Shown piece after piece: positions 31,682 through 41,658 of a DNA stretch of 43,324 bases. Every line of letters starts with the position of its first letter. The stretch's first letter is position 1. The notes below the pieces were generated by a model. The model searched no databases and was not told the DNA's origin. It saw only the letters and a program-made list of their open reading frames with translations. Both the position numbers and the translations under genes were made by a program. This DNA comes from Chara braunii (Eukaryota; Streptophyta; Charophyceae; Charales; Characeae): assembly GCA_003427395.1 (NCBI GenBank), contig BFEA01000426.1, positions 171,781-215,104 on the forward strand, read 5' to 3'.

Positions 31682-32560
31682 TGCACCAACGACCTGAACA
31701 CTCTCTCTACCTCTAAATCTCTCTCACCCCCTCTTTCTCTCTCCCTCTCTCTTTCCCTCTCTCTCTCCCCCTCTCTCTTTCCCTCTCTCTCCACACAAAT
31801 ACACACACATACACACACATCCACACCCACACACTACAACCACCTCTCTGCACTATTAACCAAAGCCTTCAAAACACATTAAAAACACCTTCAAACAACA
31901 ACCACACACACCCTAAATATCATACCAATACACATAAATTTTCTTCTTAATTCAAAATAAAAGTCAATCCTAATGTTCCACAACACTAAAATGCTCCATG
32001 CTACAAGACTACCTTTCTCTCTCACACACACACACACATACATATACACACGAATATAATATTCTCTTTTAAATAACACCAACTCTTTATAAAACTCTCA
32101 CTCTCTGTCTCACAAACACACATACACACACACATACACCCACACCCTTACACTACAACCACCTCTCCACCACATCTACTTTATCAAAAATATTGATTGC
32201 CCTTGTGCTAAACACCGCTCATATGCTCATGCTCTCTTTACCTCTAAATCTCTTCCACCCTCTCTCTTTCTCTCTCTCTCACACACACAAACACACACAC
32301 ACACACCCACACCCACACACTACAACCACCACCCGACCAGAACTAACCAAAACTTTTAAAACACATTACAAACACCCTCAAACGACAAACACAAACACCC
32401 TAAATATCATACCAATAAAAGTATGTCCTAATGTTCCACAACACTAAAATGCTCCATGCTACAAGACTACCTTTTTTCTCTCTCACACACACACATATAT
32501 ATACACACAAAAATAACATTCTCATTTATTCAAAAATAACACCTACTTTTTATATAACTG
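31682..32560 (+). repeat. tandem duplication of a CT/CA-rich unit of about 530 bp
   Basis: The unit starting at CTCTACCTCTAAATCTCT (31703) recurs at 32233. Both have a CT run, a CA run, ACTACAACCAC, then CCCTAAATATCATACCAATA and CCTAATGTTCCACAACACTA and ATGCTCCATGCTACAAGACT. A partial unit lies at 32090-32180. Non-coding; frames here are simple-sequence artefacts. Confidence 0.85.
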
Positions 32561-32851
32561 CCACTTGCATGCTACAGGGGGCGAAGGCAAGGGCGGAGAA
32601 GTCCGAAAGTGCGCAGGATTGGGCACAGGTTGAAACGACACTTGCAACAGATGTGTCTCACCCTACTTCTAAACCTCACCAATAACGCCTCCTTTATTAA
32701 TCAACCATATACAAACTACAGGTTGCGCACCCGTGCCCTCACGGTAAGTCAATCCGAGTCACAATCGCCTACAAGGCGGACATTTTTGTGTCCCCTGGAC
32801 CAAACAAGTAACCACCTTGTGAAAATTCCCTAACAAACAGGGGCGCACATT

Positions 32852-32876
32852 TTCCCGCTCCTTTTGCGAGCGGGAA
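32852..32876. other. strong hairpin
   Basis: TTCCCGCTC pairs perfectly with GAGCGGGAA around a 7-base loop. Confidence 0.75.
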
Positions 32877-32931
32877 CTGCAGGGTGTAGTGGAACGACGA
32901 CGACCTCTAGTATTTTTTAATTACGTTTTGG

Positions 32932-32972
32932 CTCAAGGGCGCCCGTAGGGCTGCCCTTGAGATTTTTTTTCA
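32932..32972 (+). other. strong hairpin followed by a T-run
   Basis: CTCAAGGGC (32932-32940) pairs perfectly with GCCCTTGAG (32953-32961), followed by ATTTTTTTT. The form resembles a terminator for a Pol III or prokaryotic-type transcript, but no gene is seen upstream. GTAGTGGAACGA occurs both before (32886) and after (32982) it, so the hairpin lies between short direct repeats. Confidence 0.6.
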
Positions 32973-33535
32973 AGTCGAGGGTAGTGGAACGAGACCCTAA
33001 TTCGAATTTTTTTTTTTTTTTTTTAAAGCCATGCCAAATTATATTAACAATAGGTGAAAAGAGGTCGGGGACCTCACAATTCTACCCGGAGTTATCCTGG
33101 CAGCATCAGCCAGTTTCGCTTACGGCCCCAACAGAACTGAGGACCAAATTGCTTAAACACTATCGTAATTTTTTTCTCACGCTTTGTCATTCAGCCTAGC
33201 CTACTGTACCGCTGAATGTCCATCCTTTTGCACTCCTTCAATCTCCTTCCACCCTCCTTCAATCTCCTACCCTACTCCTTCTTATTTGAGTATTGAAACT
33301 TTCAAACCAACCAACCACCGTCTAATACAACGACCCAGCCTGCACGGCCAGGTGGAACTATGTTCTTTATTTCCCATCACTCTACTACCTGGCCCATTGC
33401 GGCCCTGCAAACCGAGTGATCTGGTTTATCCTAAGTACTCTCTAGCCTCCTCCCTACCGACCGAGTACACTGGTCTCCTAGCTCCCCTCTCCCTCCCCTC
33501 TCTCTAATCACTGACTACCCTTAAGCCTATCTATT

Positions 33536-36500
33536 CTACTCTGAGTAGAGCCACTTTGAAAGCATCAGACGCCTGGTTGAATGTACTCCAGCCAGCTGAT
33601 TGCCCTTCGCCCATGACCTCAAAAACCACCAAAGCTTCCTCCTTGGTCCTTTACCACTGTTGGCTTTCTTGCGCCAATCAGCTTGAATCGCTCTCCTCAG
33701 GCCCCGTTTGATGCAGACTTTGGTCTCCCCGTCCGAGTATAGGCGCCGTTCAAACCTGGATTTGTTTCTGTCTGCCCATATCACCGAGCAAATCACTGCC
33801 CTGGCCACATTGGTCACATACGCCCAACCTTTTAAACATGTCTGCTCTCCTCCTACGAAACTCGGCAAAACCCACCTTTCATTCCACTCGATCTCTTCCC
33901 CTCCTATCCTTCTCCAGTGGTCTTCCCACCACCTCCAAATCCTCCTCGACGTCGGGCAGTCCCACCATAGGTGCTTGGTGGACTCAAAGGGCCAGGTACA
34001 ACGTGTGCAACTCAGAGAAGATTCAATTCCTCTGCTGCACAGCCAGACAACGGAGGGAGTGACAAGCAGAGATAACATCCATAACAGGCTTGCCTGTTTG
34101 AGATCCGGCAGATTAAGCAACACTTTCCATAGTCGTAAGAAGTGTTCTTCCTTCCCCTGCAAGTCCTCCATTAACACTGTGCTCCACCTGGCAATAGCCA
34201 CCGACGCTGGGGACCTTCCTCTCCGCTCAGCTAACCTGTAGGATTGACCAACTGTAAAGTTAGAGAGGTCCATAATCTGTCCATTGAGGTTCGCAGTCGT
34301 ATTTCCTCTCCAACTCCATGCTATTGGGTCAATAGCCAGATTGCAGAGAGGGACCTTACCTACCCAAATTGAGGACAACTGTCTCCCTCTCTGATTCAGC
34401 TTATGGACCACTCTTGCCTGAGGCGGATTCGGCCATTGCTTAATTGTTTCTTCTTTTGCAGGGAGCAAGACTACCGACTGTTCCGACACCACCCACTTGC
34501 GGACCTCCCTGAAACCGCTGTTCGTCAAGCCCAGTAGTTCCTATAGCTCGACCCTTCTTACTCTCGGTGGAGGAATGTACCAGGTGCCCTCTGGGTCAAT
34601 TCCCTCTGGGCCCAGTAAGGCTTTCCAATCTTCTGGTATTGCCCACCGTACCCTCCTCCAGTGTTCTTCTGAGTGCCACAGGCCCAAGAGCGACATGTGG
34701 ACCTCGCTAAAGGGTTTCCAACTGCCCCGCAGAACTGACCACAAGTCTGCAATTCTGGACACCCCCCTCCGGATCCAAACTTTCCCAAACGATCCTGGTG
34801 AGGAATCCGCCAGCAGGGGGGATCCGTCCTCTTCCCGGATAAACTGATTCTCAAACAGGCTTTGACGAAGGACTTCCTCTTTTGTAACTGGGGGGGGGGT
34901 TGTGCTTCTGGCGGATGCTGGAGCCAGGCCTTTCGAACAACGTCCCAAAACTCTGAACGCAGTTTCTTTTTTGCAAAGGATTTCACAAAAAAACACAGCC
35001 AGACATCCTCCGCCCTGCACAACTGCCATTCCCTCATCAAGATTTTCTCCGCCAGCAAGATCCAATCGTCTTTTTTCCGCCATCGCTACTTCAGTTAGCC
35101 ATTTCCTGAGTTGTGCATGATTCTTTCGCTGAAGGTCCATCAGCCCCAGTCCGCCCTGCTCCTTTGGAAACGTGATAAGTTCCCAAGAAACCTTGACCAT
35201 GAAACCCTCCCCCGTTGCCGCTCGTGGCTTCCATAAAAACTTCGTAGCTAACCTCCGAATCTCCTGCACCACCGCCGAGGTCAATTCTCTGACTGCACCC
35301 ACAAACCAGATGAGTGAGAACAACGCTACGTTGATAGCCAGGGCCCTCCCGTAGAGCGATAGATGCCACATTGTACCCCACACTTTAAGTCTGGCAGCGA
35401 TTCTTTGTTGTAAGATCGCTCCTTGTGTGATGCTCATCAGTTGTGTACTTACCATGACTCCCAAGAATCGTTCCTCTGTATCTGGGTCCACTCTATGCAT
35501 CCCCCACTCTACCTGGAGCCTGTATCCCTCCGGCAGTAGATATGTGGACTTGTTCCAGTTCACTAGGGCCTCTGACATCAAGGAGTATTCGGCCAGTACT
35601 TCCTTTACTGCCATCAATGAAGTTGTTGTATTGGCTGAAATCAAGAATAGATCGTCAGTGAGAGCCTTCGTTTTACACTCTTTGCCTTCTGCTAACGGTA
35701 AGCCTCGAATGAGCGGATGCTTCCGGAGCCTGTTCAGTGGGACCTCGAGCCGTAACACGAATAGTAGGGGGGGCAGGGGACAGCCCTGGCGGAGGGACCT
35801 TGACAGCTGGAAAGTGTTAGACAGGTGGCGGTTAACTTGGACTGCTGAGGTAGCCCAGGTGGACATTGCGATGACCCATTTGCAGAACCCCTGGCCGAAG
35901 CCCAGCTTCCTCAGTGTTGTCAACACAAATGACCAGCCTACCCTATCGTAGGCCTTTTCCATATCCAGCATCAGCACCGCGAAGTCTAGCTGTTCCGATT
36001 GGATAACCTCTATGCTCTCGATTGCTGTGAGGATGTTGACAAAAATTGACTGGCCCTGAACGAAGGCACCCTGATCCCTTTCTACTAACTTGGGAAGGAC
36101 TCTTCCTAGACGTAGGGTCAACGCTTTGGCTAGAATTTTGTAGCTCACGTTCAACACCAAGATCGGGCGATAGTTTCTTATGTTCGCCTTGTCTCCTTTC
36201 TTGAACATGACGGAGATCACTCCGTGTGTCATGGCCTTTCCCAAATTGCCTTCCTGCAAAACCTCATTAAATACCTCCACTAGGGGGGGACCTAGTGCTT
36301 CCCAACATGACCGGTAAAATTCCACCGTAAGGCCATCTCTACCCGGGCACTTCCCTAAGGCCATCACCTTCAGTGTTTGCTTCAATTGTTCCGCCGTAAC
36401 CGGTCTGTCCAATGCCAGTCTGTCTGATACTCCTAGTCTGACCACAGTGTCCTCCCACATGTCAGACTCTAATGATAGGTCTGAGTCCGTAGAGTCCTGA

Positions 36501-37804
36501 GTCCTCCTTGCCGTAAGTATATCTGCGTAGTAAAGCTTGGCGTACTCCAACATGTCTACGTTCGAGGTAGCTTGCTGAGTGGCCTGATCGAATGGGTGAT
36601 CCAACTGCACCACTTGGTGGAAGGACGTACTCGGCAGCAGCCTCCAGAACGTGTCTCTTGTCATTCTATCTTGTGAGAGTATCCCCTTGACTTTTAACAG
36701 CTCCGCCCACCTGTGTTGTTTCTCTATCTGTAACTTGTCCCAGTCTGCCAGCCAGCATTCTCTCTCTTTGGCCCATACCAACTCTGAAATCGGATGTTGT
36801 TCCATCCTTCTCTTTGCCTCCTCCACCCTCCTCCTGCATTGATCCTCCTCTTTATTCCTTTCCCTAGCCATTATTTTGGAACTGACATTCAAAACTCCGG
36901 ATATGATCGCAATGCCCCCATCTAACCACTCCGCCGTAGATGGAAAGGAAGGTCTAGCCGATTGCCACTCCTCCATGTGTCCTTGTGCCCAGTTTTTCAA
37001 GCCCGGATCTTCCAAACTTTGTGCATTTAACTTGAAATAGCCTCTTCCTCTTTCCACTGCCCCGGACAGCACTATATCTGAAACTACCGGCTTATGATCA
37101 GACAGGGGGTGAGAGATCTGTCGGACCTGAGTGATAGACTGCGCCAATCCCCTGCCTACCAAATAGTAGTTCAGCCTTCATCTCACCATCGCTCTGTCAT
37201 CACCCTCCTGCCAAATACATGAGAACCAGGTATACCCTGGGTCTTCGGGATTTAGCTAGCGGTAGGGGTCTGACAGGTCTCTCTCTTGGATCAGGTCTAG
37301 TAGTGCTGCAGTGTCTCCTCTCCCTGCTGAGCGAGAGTTTCTGCCCAAGGCCTCATCCAAGGAGAGATTCCAGTCACCCAATATCACCAAGTTTTCCGAT
37401 CGAGGAAGTATCCATTGCAGGTTCCTGAAAAACCCTGCTCTTGAAGTTGGTTCCGAGGGGGCATAAACGGTTGCAATAACCCATTCTTCCTGGCCCGCTC
37501 GCAGCCTTACCCAGGCCCATCTCCCCCACAGATCTGTTTCCGTGTCCACAATGGTCTCTTGCAGGTTCTTGTGTAGGACTATGGCGACTCCACCCCTCGT
37601 TCCCTGCGCTGCCGCCCAAAACTGTGGGCCATCCCACCAGTTTTGTAGCAGATTTAACTTATCTTCTCCCAGCTTCGTTTCTTGTAAACAGAGAATATCC
37701 ACCTTTTGTGAGAACATCCACGACTTCACCCGCTTTCTCTTCTCCCTCCCTGTAGTGTCCCTTAAGCCTCTCACGTTCCAGGTCACTAGTTTGAGCTTAA
37801 CCAT
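33536..37804 (-). pseudogene. LINE ORF2: endonuclease, reverse transcriptase, zinc-binding domain
   Basis: A single 1422-codon frame with stops at 37256-37258 (TAG), 37178-37180 (TGA) and 34541-34543 (TAG). Residues 1-230: APE-type endonuclease (VTWNVRGL, LQETKL, VILGDWN, then SDHKPVV after the stops). Middle: RT with KCPGRDGLTVEFY, NYRPILVLNVSYKILAK, QGAFVQGQSI, MLDMEKAYDRV, LRQGCPLPPLLFVL and LTDDLFLIS, where Thr stands in place of the usual Ala of FADD. C-terminus: CTRC and HLWWDC, the zf-RVT motif. It nicks DNA and primes reverse transcription at the target. The start ATG overlaps the ORF1 stop by 8 bases. Confidence 0.9.
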
Positions 37805-38569
37805 CTGCAGTCTTTTCCTCCGTTTGATAATGGATGCGGGATTTTGTCCGGTCGTCGCCCCACCTCTGAGTGCCTTGAGCAGGAGACTGGTGAATGGGGC
37901 TCTGCCTGGAAACACTTCTAGAATGACTTTGTTGAGAAGAGGAACGCCAACTTTCTGTCAGCGAGTTCAGCAGGAACGTGGACCGCAGGCTTAAGTTGTC
38001 TGGGAGCTTCTTGTTCACTTTCAACAGCAACAACGTTGTTACTTCCTGAGTCAAGGAAATGGCCTCCAGCTCATGGCTGTTAGCTTCCCTCACAGCGTCT
38101 AGATGAAACCACTTGACACCTGCCTGTGTCAAAGCCTCCGCTGTGTGGGAGTCCAACCGAGCGTCTAATAATGGAAAATAAAATTTCAGAATTTTTTACT
38201 CCAACGGGACCGAGCAGCTCACCATCTTCGAGCAAGGGACGATCCTAATGGGGAATGCATCCCCGAACAGGAACTTTGTTCTTGTCAGAATCTCACCAGG
38301 GCGAGGCGTCTTGTATGTAGGTACTGAGGGGAGGTAGGGCCTGCCATCTGATTGAGCCATTCCTAAAAAGAAGAACGTACCATCGATCCTGGTGCAGACT
38401 AGCGGGATCATCCTCCTCTCTATCAGACGGGGGTCCTTCTGCTCCGTTTTGTAGCCCCTCTTGCTGGTCGTGTCTAACTCTCCACCTCTTCCCCCTACTG
38501 GACCGCCTGAGCTGCCTGTGGACGACTCTGAACCCTCTGCTTGGAGGAAGTCGGAGCCTCTCAGTGCCC
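37797..38569 (-). pseudogene. LINE ORF1, 5'-truncated
   Basis: One frame with a TAA at 38196-38198. The first part has SSTGSSGGPVGGRGGELDTT and PLVCTRIDGTFFFLGMAQSD; after the stop it reads FYFPLLDARLDSHTAEALTQ and ends SRIHYQTEEKTADG at 37797. No zinc knuckle or RRM is evident in what is left. ORF1 proteins bind element RNA in the particle. The upstream ATG at 38588 lies in LTR sequence and is not its true start. Its stop TAA lies within ATGGTTAA, so ORF2 begins in another phase before ORF1 ends. Confidence 0.6.
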
Positions 38570-39828
38570 TGTGACGCCCAAACCTCACGCCCAGCGTGAC
38601 TTCCTGATCAGAGTGGAGTGGGGGCCTGGAAGTGCGAAAAGGGGTGTGCCAAGGATTTTTGGGGAAAGTGGGGGAGTCTTAAAGGTATGCATGCAATTAG
38701 GCGAGCGCACGCAAGGGACTCATGGTCCACTGGGGCCGGGGCACTGCGGGCGACGGGTTGCGGGAAAATTCCTTCGTGGCGGAGGTGGTCCTGAAAAGTT
38801 AGGCCGTCGGGGGCCGCCATGCGGCGCAGGACGCCGCGTACCTGAATTGGGTCTCCGATATTCCGGAGTGTTTTGCGCGCCGTTGCGTCGACAGTTCGCG
38901 CAAAACGTATTAGGCCAATAGGGGGCTATGGCCGACCATGGAACGATATGAGTTAATGATACGGGAGAAGGAGGCGGAAGGGAGGGAAACTGGTGGCGAT
39001 CTCAACGAATCCTGGGTGGGTGCAGTAGTAGGTGTGGTCGGGGGAAGGGAAATCGGAGCACCGAGGGTCGCTAGTGGTAGCACAGTGGAATTCCCGCGGA
39101 CATAACCGATTCTCCGTGTGACAGGGGTATCGTGTCCTTGTGAGCTCGTTTATTATAGGGGTGAAATAGTCCGGGTCGTAGGACGAGCCTGAGTTCCAAG
39201 ATCGCGTCATGGTGCCATTGTCGGTGGGATAGCGCGGGCCGGGTTTCCGTCACCTCGTACGAGCACGTGTGGGATAGGCCGACTGAGTGACGCCTCGGCG
39301 TGCCCGTATGGGATGATGGTTCCACCGTGACTCCTTTCTAGGGCAGCCAGTCGTCGCACAGGAATACGTGTAAGGGCGCGACTCGGATCGCGTTTACCCG
39401 TGTTCTCGCGCGGCGTTCGCGGTTTAATTGTTTCGGATTATGCAAGATGCAACCATATCACACCCCTCATCGCGAGATAAGCAAAATCGAGGACAAAATC
39501 GCTATCAAGACCATATTCATATCCCATCTGCAACTGCATCAGGTGTGGGCAAAGATTCGATACAAACGAAAGGCAAGGACATGGATCCTCGACAAAAAGA
39601 TATACAGACAGGCATAACGTCCACACATCTACTTATTCATACATCCATACATTTGATAATCATATGTATAATGCAATCGGGACGGACATAGCAAAGACAA
39701 AAAAAAAACAAGCCCAAATCTCAGGGAGCCGAAACGACAATAAGAACCGCCAAACTACCCGGAGCCGCAATCAAAATGTATGTACACAGATGAAGAGGGG
39801 GAAGAGATAAAGAAAGTGGTTCGTCACA
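38570..39828 (-). repeat. LTR of gypsy element B
   Basis: The 1259-base block starts TGTGACGAACC at 39828 and ends GGGCGTCACA at 38570 on the minus strand, giving perfect TGTGACG/CGTCACA ends. It resembles the element A LTR at both ends and in the middle. It lies downstream of pol and the extra ORFs, so it is the 3' LTR. Just upstream (39831-39840) another GGGCGTCACA precedes it, separated by TA. Frames at 38953-39325 within it are not supported as genes. No clean polypurine tract precedes it. Confidence 0.65.
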
Positions 39829-40073
39829 TATGTGACGCCCAGGGGGTTCCAATATTAGCAAGCTCCTGCTTGCTTGTTGACACGTGTCGATTTCTCTAAT
39901 CGATCGATACGCGGAGCAATTCTCTGTATGGCACTTACCGTTCGATTGCATGTGGACGATATCCAACATGGCAACTCTGCTCTTCTACCAGTTCCTCAGA
40001 TTGGGCTGTCAACGATTCAAGGACGGGATCTTCCTCGTGCCGTCGCCGCGACACGCGTCCATTACCTGCTGCA
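39829..40073 (-). other. end of element B internal region
   Basis: Between ORF c and the LTR. On the minus strand it has a hairpin (GCAAGC pairs with GCTTGC, 39858-39873) and ends CCCCCTGGGCGTCACATA. No ORF worth naming is seen. Confidence 0.4.
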
Positions 40074-40697
40074 TCAGTAATTAACGGGGAGGGGGAAGGG
40101 AAATCGATACATGGTGGCATGGCGGGGTGGAGGGTTTATGGGCAGCGGGGGCAGGAGACTTTCCATTCCAGATACAGTCTCCGAGAGTTCTTGGTAACGA
40201 ATAATGCGATAGAAACGGGGGAATCGATTGCCAGTGCGAGGGAGGGACGCGAGATAGTCGGGGTAGAGGGTGGTAAAGGTTCGGAAGAGCGCCGCGCGGA
40301 AACGATTGCGATCTTCGCATGCGGGGATGGTCCCCGTTATTATGCAATAAACCTCAATCGTTTTGTGGCCTCGCCACGCGGCACTGAGAAGCAAGACATG
40401 GAGGCAAAAGGCTGGGATGGCGCATCGGAGGGACAGATGGGGATGCACTACGACAGCGAGGCGAGCGGCGTAGAAGTGGCGGAAGGTACTGCGGGGGAAA
40501 GGATTGGAGGGGAACGTGACGGGGGTGGTGAGCTGGCGAAAGGTGAGGTAGTCAAGGGGACGGCGAGAGAGTGATCGGGGACGAAGGCCGCTCGCCCGTA
40601 TCGGTACGTTGGCGAACTGGAGGACGGGTTGGGGAGGAGGGGGATCGGCTTCGTCGCCGTGCCGATGGGGCCGGAGTCGTGGCCGCGAAGTCGCCAT
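40074..40697 (-). CDS. gypsy element B extra ORF c, unrecognised basic protein
   Basis: 207 codons, Arg/Pro-rich (RPRLRPHRHGDEADPPPPQP at the N-terminus), one hydrophobic stretch around residues 95-112 (AIPAFCLHVLLLSAAW) that could be a buried helix or membrane segment, then TLYPDYLASLPRTGNRFPRF. Its ATG at 40695-40697 is 7 bases after the TGA of ORF b, and no stop or frameshift breaks it. Those features and its position before the 3' LTR support a real element gene. No family is recognised. Plus-strand frames over the same bases are shadows. Confidence 0.55.
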   Translation of the reverse strand: MATSRPRLRPHRHGDEADPPPPQPVLQFANVPIRASGLRPRSLSRRPLDYLTFRQLTTPVTFPSNPFPRSTFRHFYAARLAVVVHPHLSLRCAIPAFCLHVLLLSAAWRGHKTIEVYCIITGTIPACEDRNRFRAALFRTFTTLYPDYLASLPRTGNRFPRFYRIIRYQELSETVSGMESLLPPLPINPPPRHATMYRFPFPLPVNY

Positions 40698-40704
40698 CTT
40701 CAGG

Positions 40705-41658
40705 TCAGGGCGGCGCCGGATCTCGGTTCGGGTCGTCGCAGATCTGCAGACTCGCCGCGCTTGCGAGTTCTAACTCCGTCTTCCCGACCGCGATCTCTTC
40801 TCTTTTACGGGCCGCCTCGGGATCCTCTGCCTCGGTACCTGTGCGCAGCGCTTCTTCCGGCACGGCTTCCCACTCTGATTCAGCAGGCTCTTCGTCGTGC
40901 TCTTCTTCTCCTTCCTCGTCCTCTTCTTCGCTCTGCTCCCCCTCGCTATGCTCGCTATAGCTTCCTTCTTCGGGGGTTTCGTCCTCTTCCCCGAGTACTT
41001 TGTCGCTTTCCCCACTTTCTCCCTGCTCGTCTTCTCCTTCGTCACTCTCCGTGCTTTCTTCCTCCTTCTCTTCTTCTCGAATGGCAGCAAGCTGCTCTGC
41101 GGTTGGATGCCTGAAGAAGGTAGGATCGCAAACCGTCCGGGGATCCAAATACTGCCGCTGCGACGGCGGGATGCGCTCTGCGGCTCCCTCCACACAAGCC
41201 GACCACAGGAGATACTGCGTCAACGTGCGAGAAAGCACGTGAGGAATCGGGTGCTCGTCGTCCTGCGAGATGATGTCAAGAGGGAGATCGTCCGCCAGCT
41301 GCGCTATTGGAATCGTGAGCTCTTGCGTGATAAGTCCCTGATGGCCGGGCCGTACTGTACCGAATAGGAACGCGAGGAGCTCTCCCTCCATGTTGGTGCG
41401 CCAGGCCTGGATAAACAACAACTCCAGTCGCTCTATGCAAGGCGGGTGTGCTTCGCCCTCGGTCCACGTCAGCCGTACTTCAACCAAGCACAGGGAAAGC
41501 TCGATAAAGTCTTCGCGCCACAGTTCCCAGTGGGGGGGATGAATGTCGGGGACATCAAGGGTCGTTAGAGAGTAGGAAAGGCGAGGATGGATATCGGACT
41601 GCAAGAAGGTGGGGAAGGTGGAGGGGAGATCAAATACGGAGATCGAAGAGAGACTCAT
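40705..41658 (-). CDS. gypsy element B extra ORF b, unrecognised protein with long acidic tail
   Basis: 317 codons. Residues 1-190 read like a folded domain (SVFDLPSTFPTFLQSDIHPR, HWELWREDFIELSLCLVEV, LLAFLFGTVRPGHQGL). Residues about 195-275 are almost only E, D, S and G (for example GEEDETPEEGSYSEHSEGEQ). The last 40 residues are mixed charge. The ATG overlaps the ORF a stop as ATGA (41655-41658). An acidic tail of this kind often contacts histones or basic proteins; that role here is inference. No stop or frameshift in 317 codons argues for recent selection or a young insertion. No family recognised. Confidence 0.7.
   Translation of the reverse strand: MSLSSISVFDLPSTFPTFLQSDIHPRLSYSLTTLDVPDIHPPHWELWREDFIELSLCLVEVRLTWTEGEAHPPCIERLELLFIQAWRTNMEGELLAFLFGTVRPGHQGLITQELTIPIAQLADDLPLDIISQDDEHPIPHVLSRTLTQYLLWSACVEGAAERIPPSQRQYLDPRTVCDPTFFRHPTAEQLAAIREEEKEEESTESDEGEDEQGESGESDKVLGEEDETPEEGSYSEHSEGEQSEEEDEEGEEEHDEEPAESEWEAVPEEALRTGTEAEDPEAARKREEIAVGKTELELASAASLQICDDPNRDPAPP

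Larger units (their letters stand above)
33007..38569 (-). mobile_element. L1-type LINE, nearly complete, inserted against the element B LTR
   Basis: The T-run 33007-33024 is the poly(A) tail, preceded on the minus strand by GGCATGGCTTT. Upstream come the 3' UTR (33025-33535), ORF2 (33536-37804) and part of ORF1 (37797-38569). The 5' boundary is placed where the LTR ends with CGTCACA (38570). ORF1 has no clear start, so the element is 5'-truncated. Four in-frame stops are present but no frameshift, which indicates a fairly recent, now inactive copy. I found no target-site duplication. Order and domains are those of plant L1 LINEs. Confidence 0.85.

Noticed and set aside
40629-41367. Plus-strand frames of 129-161 codons
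   Set aside because: Antisense shadows of ORFs b and c; Ser/Phe/Leu runs mirror the acidic tail.
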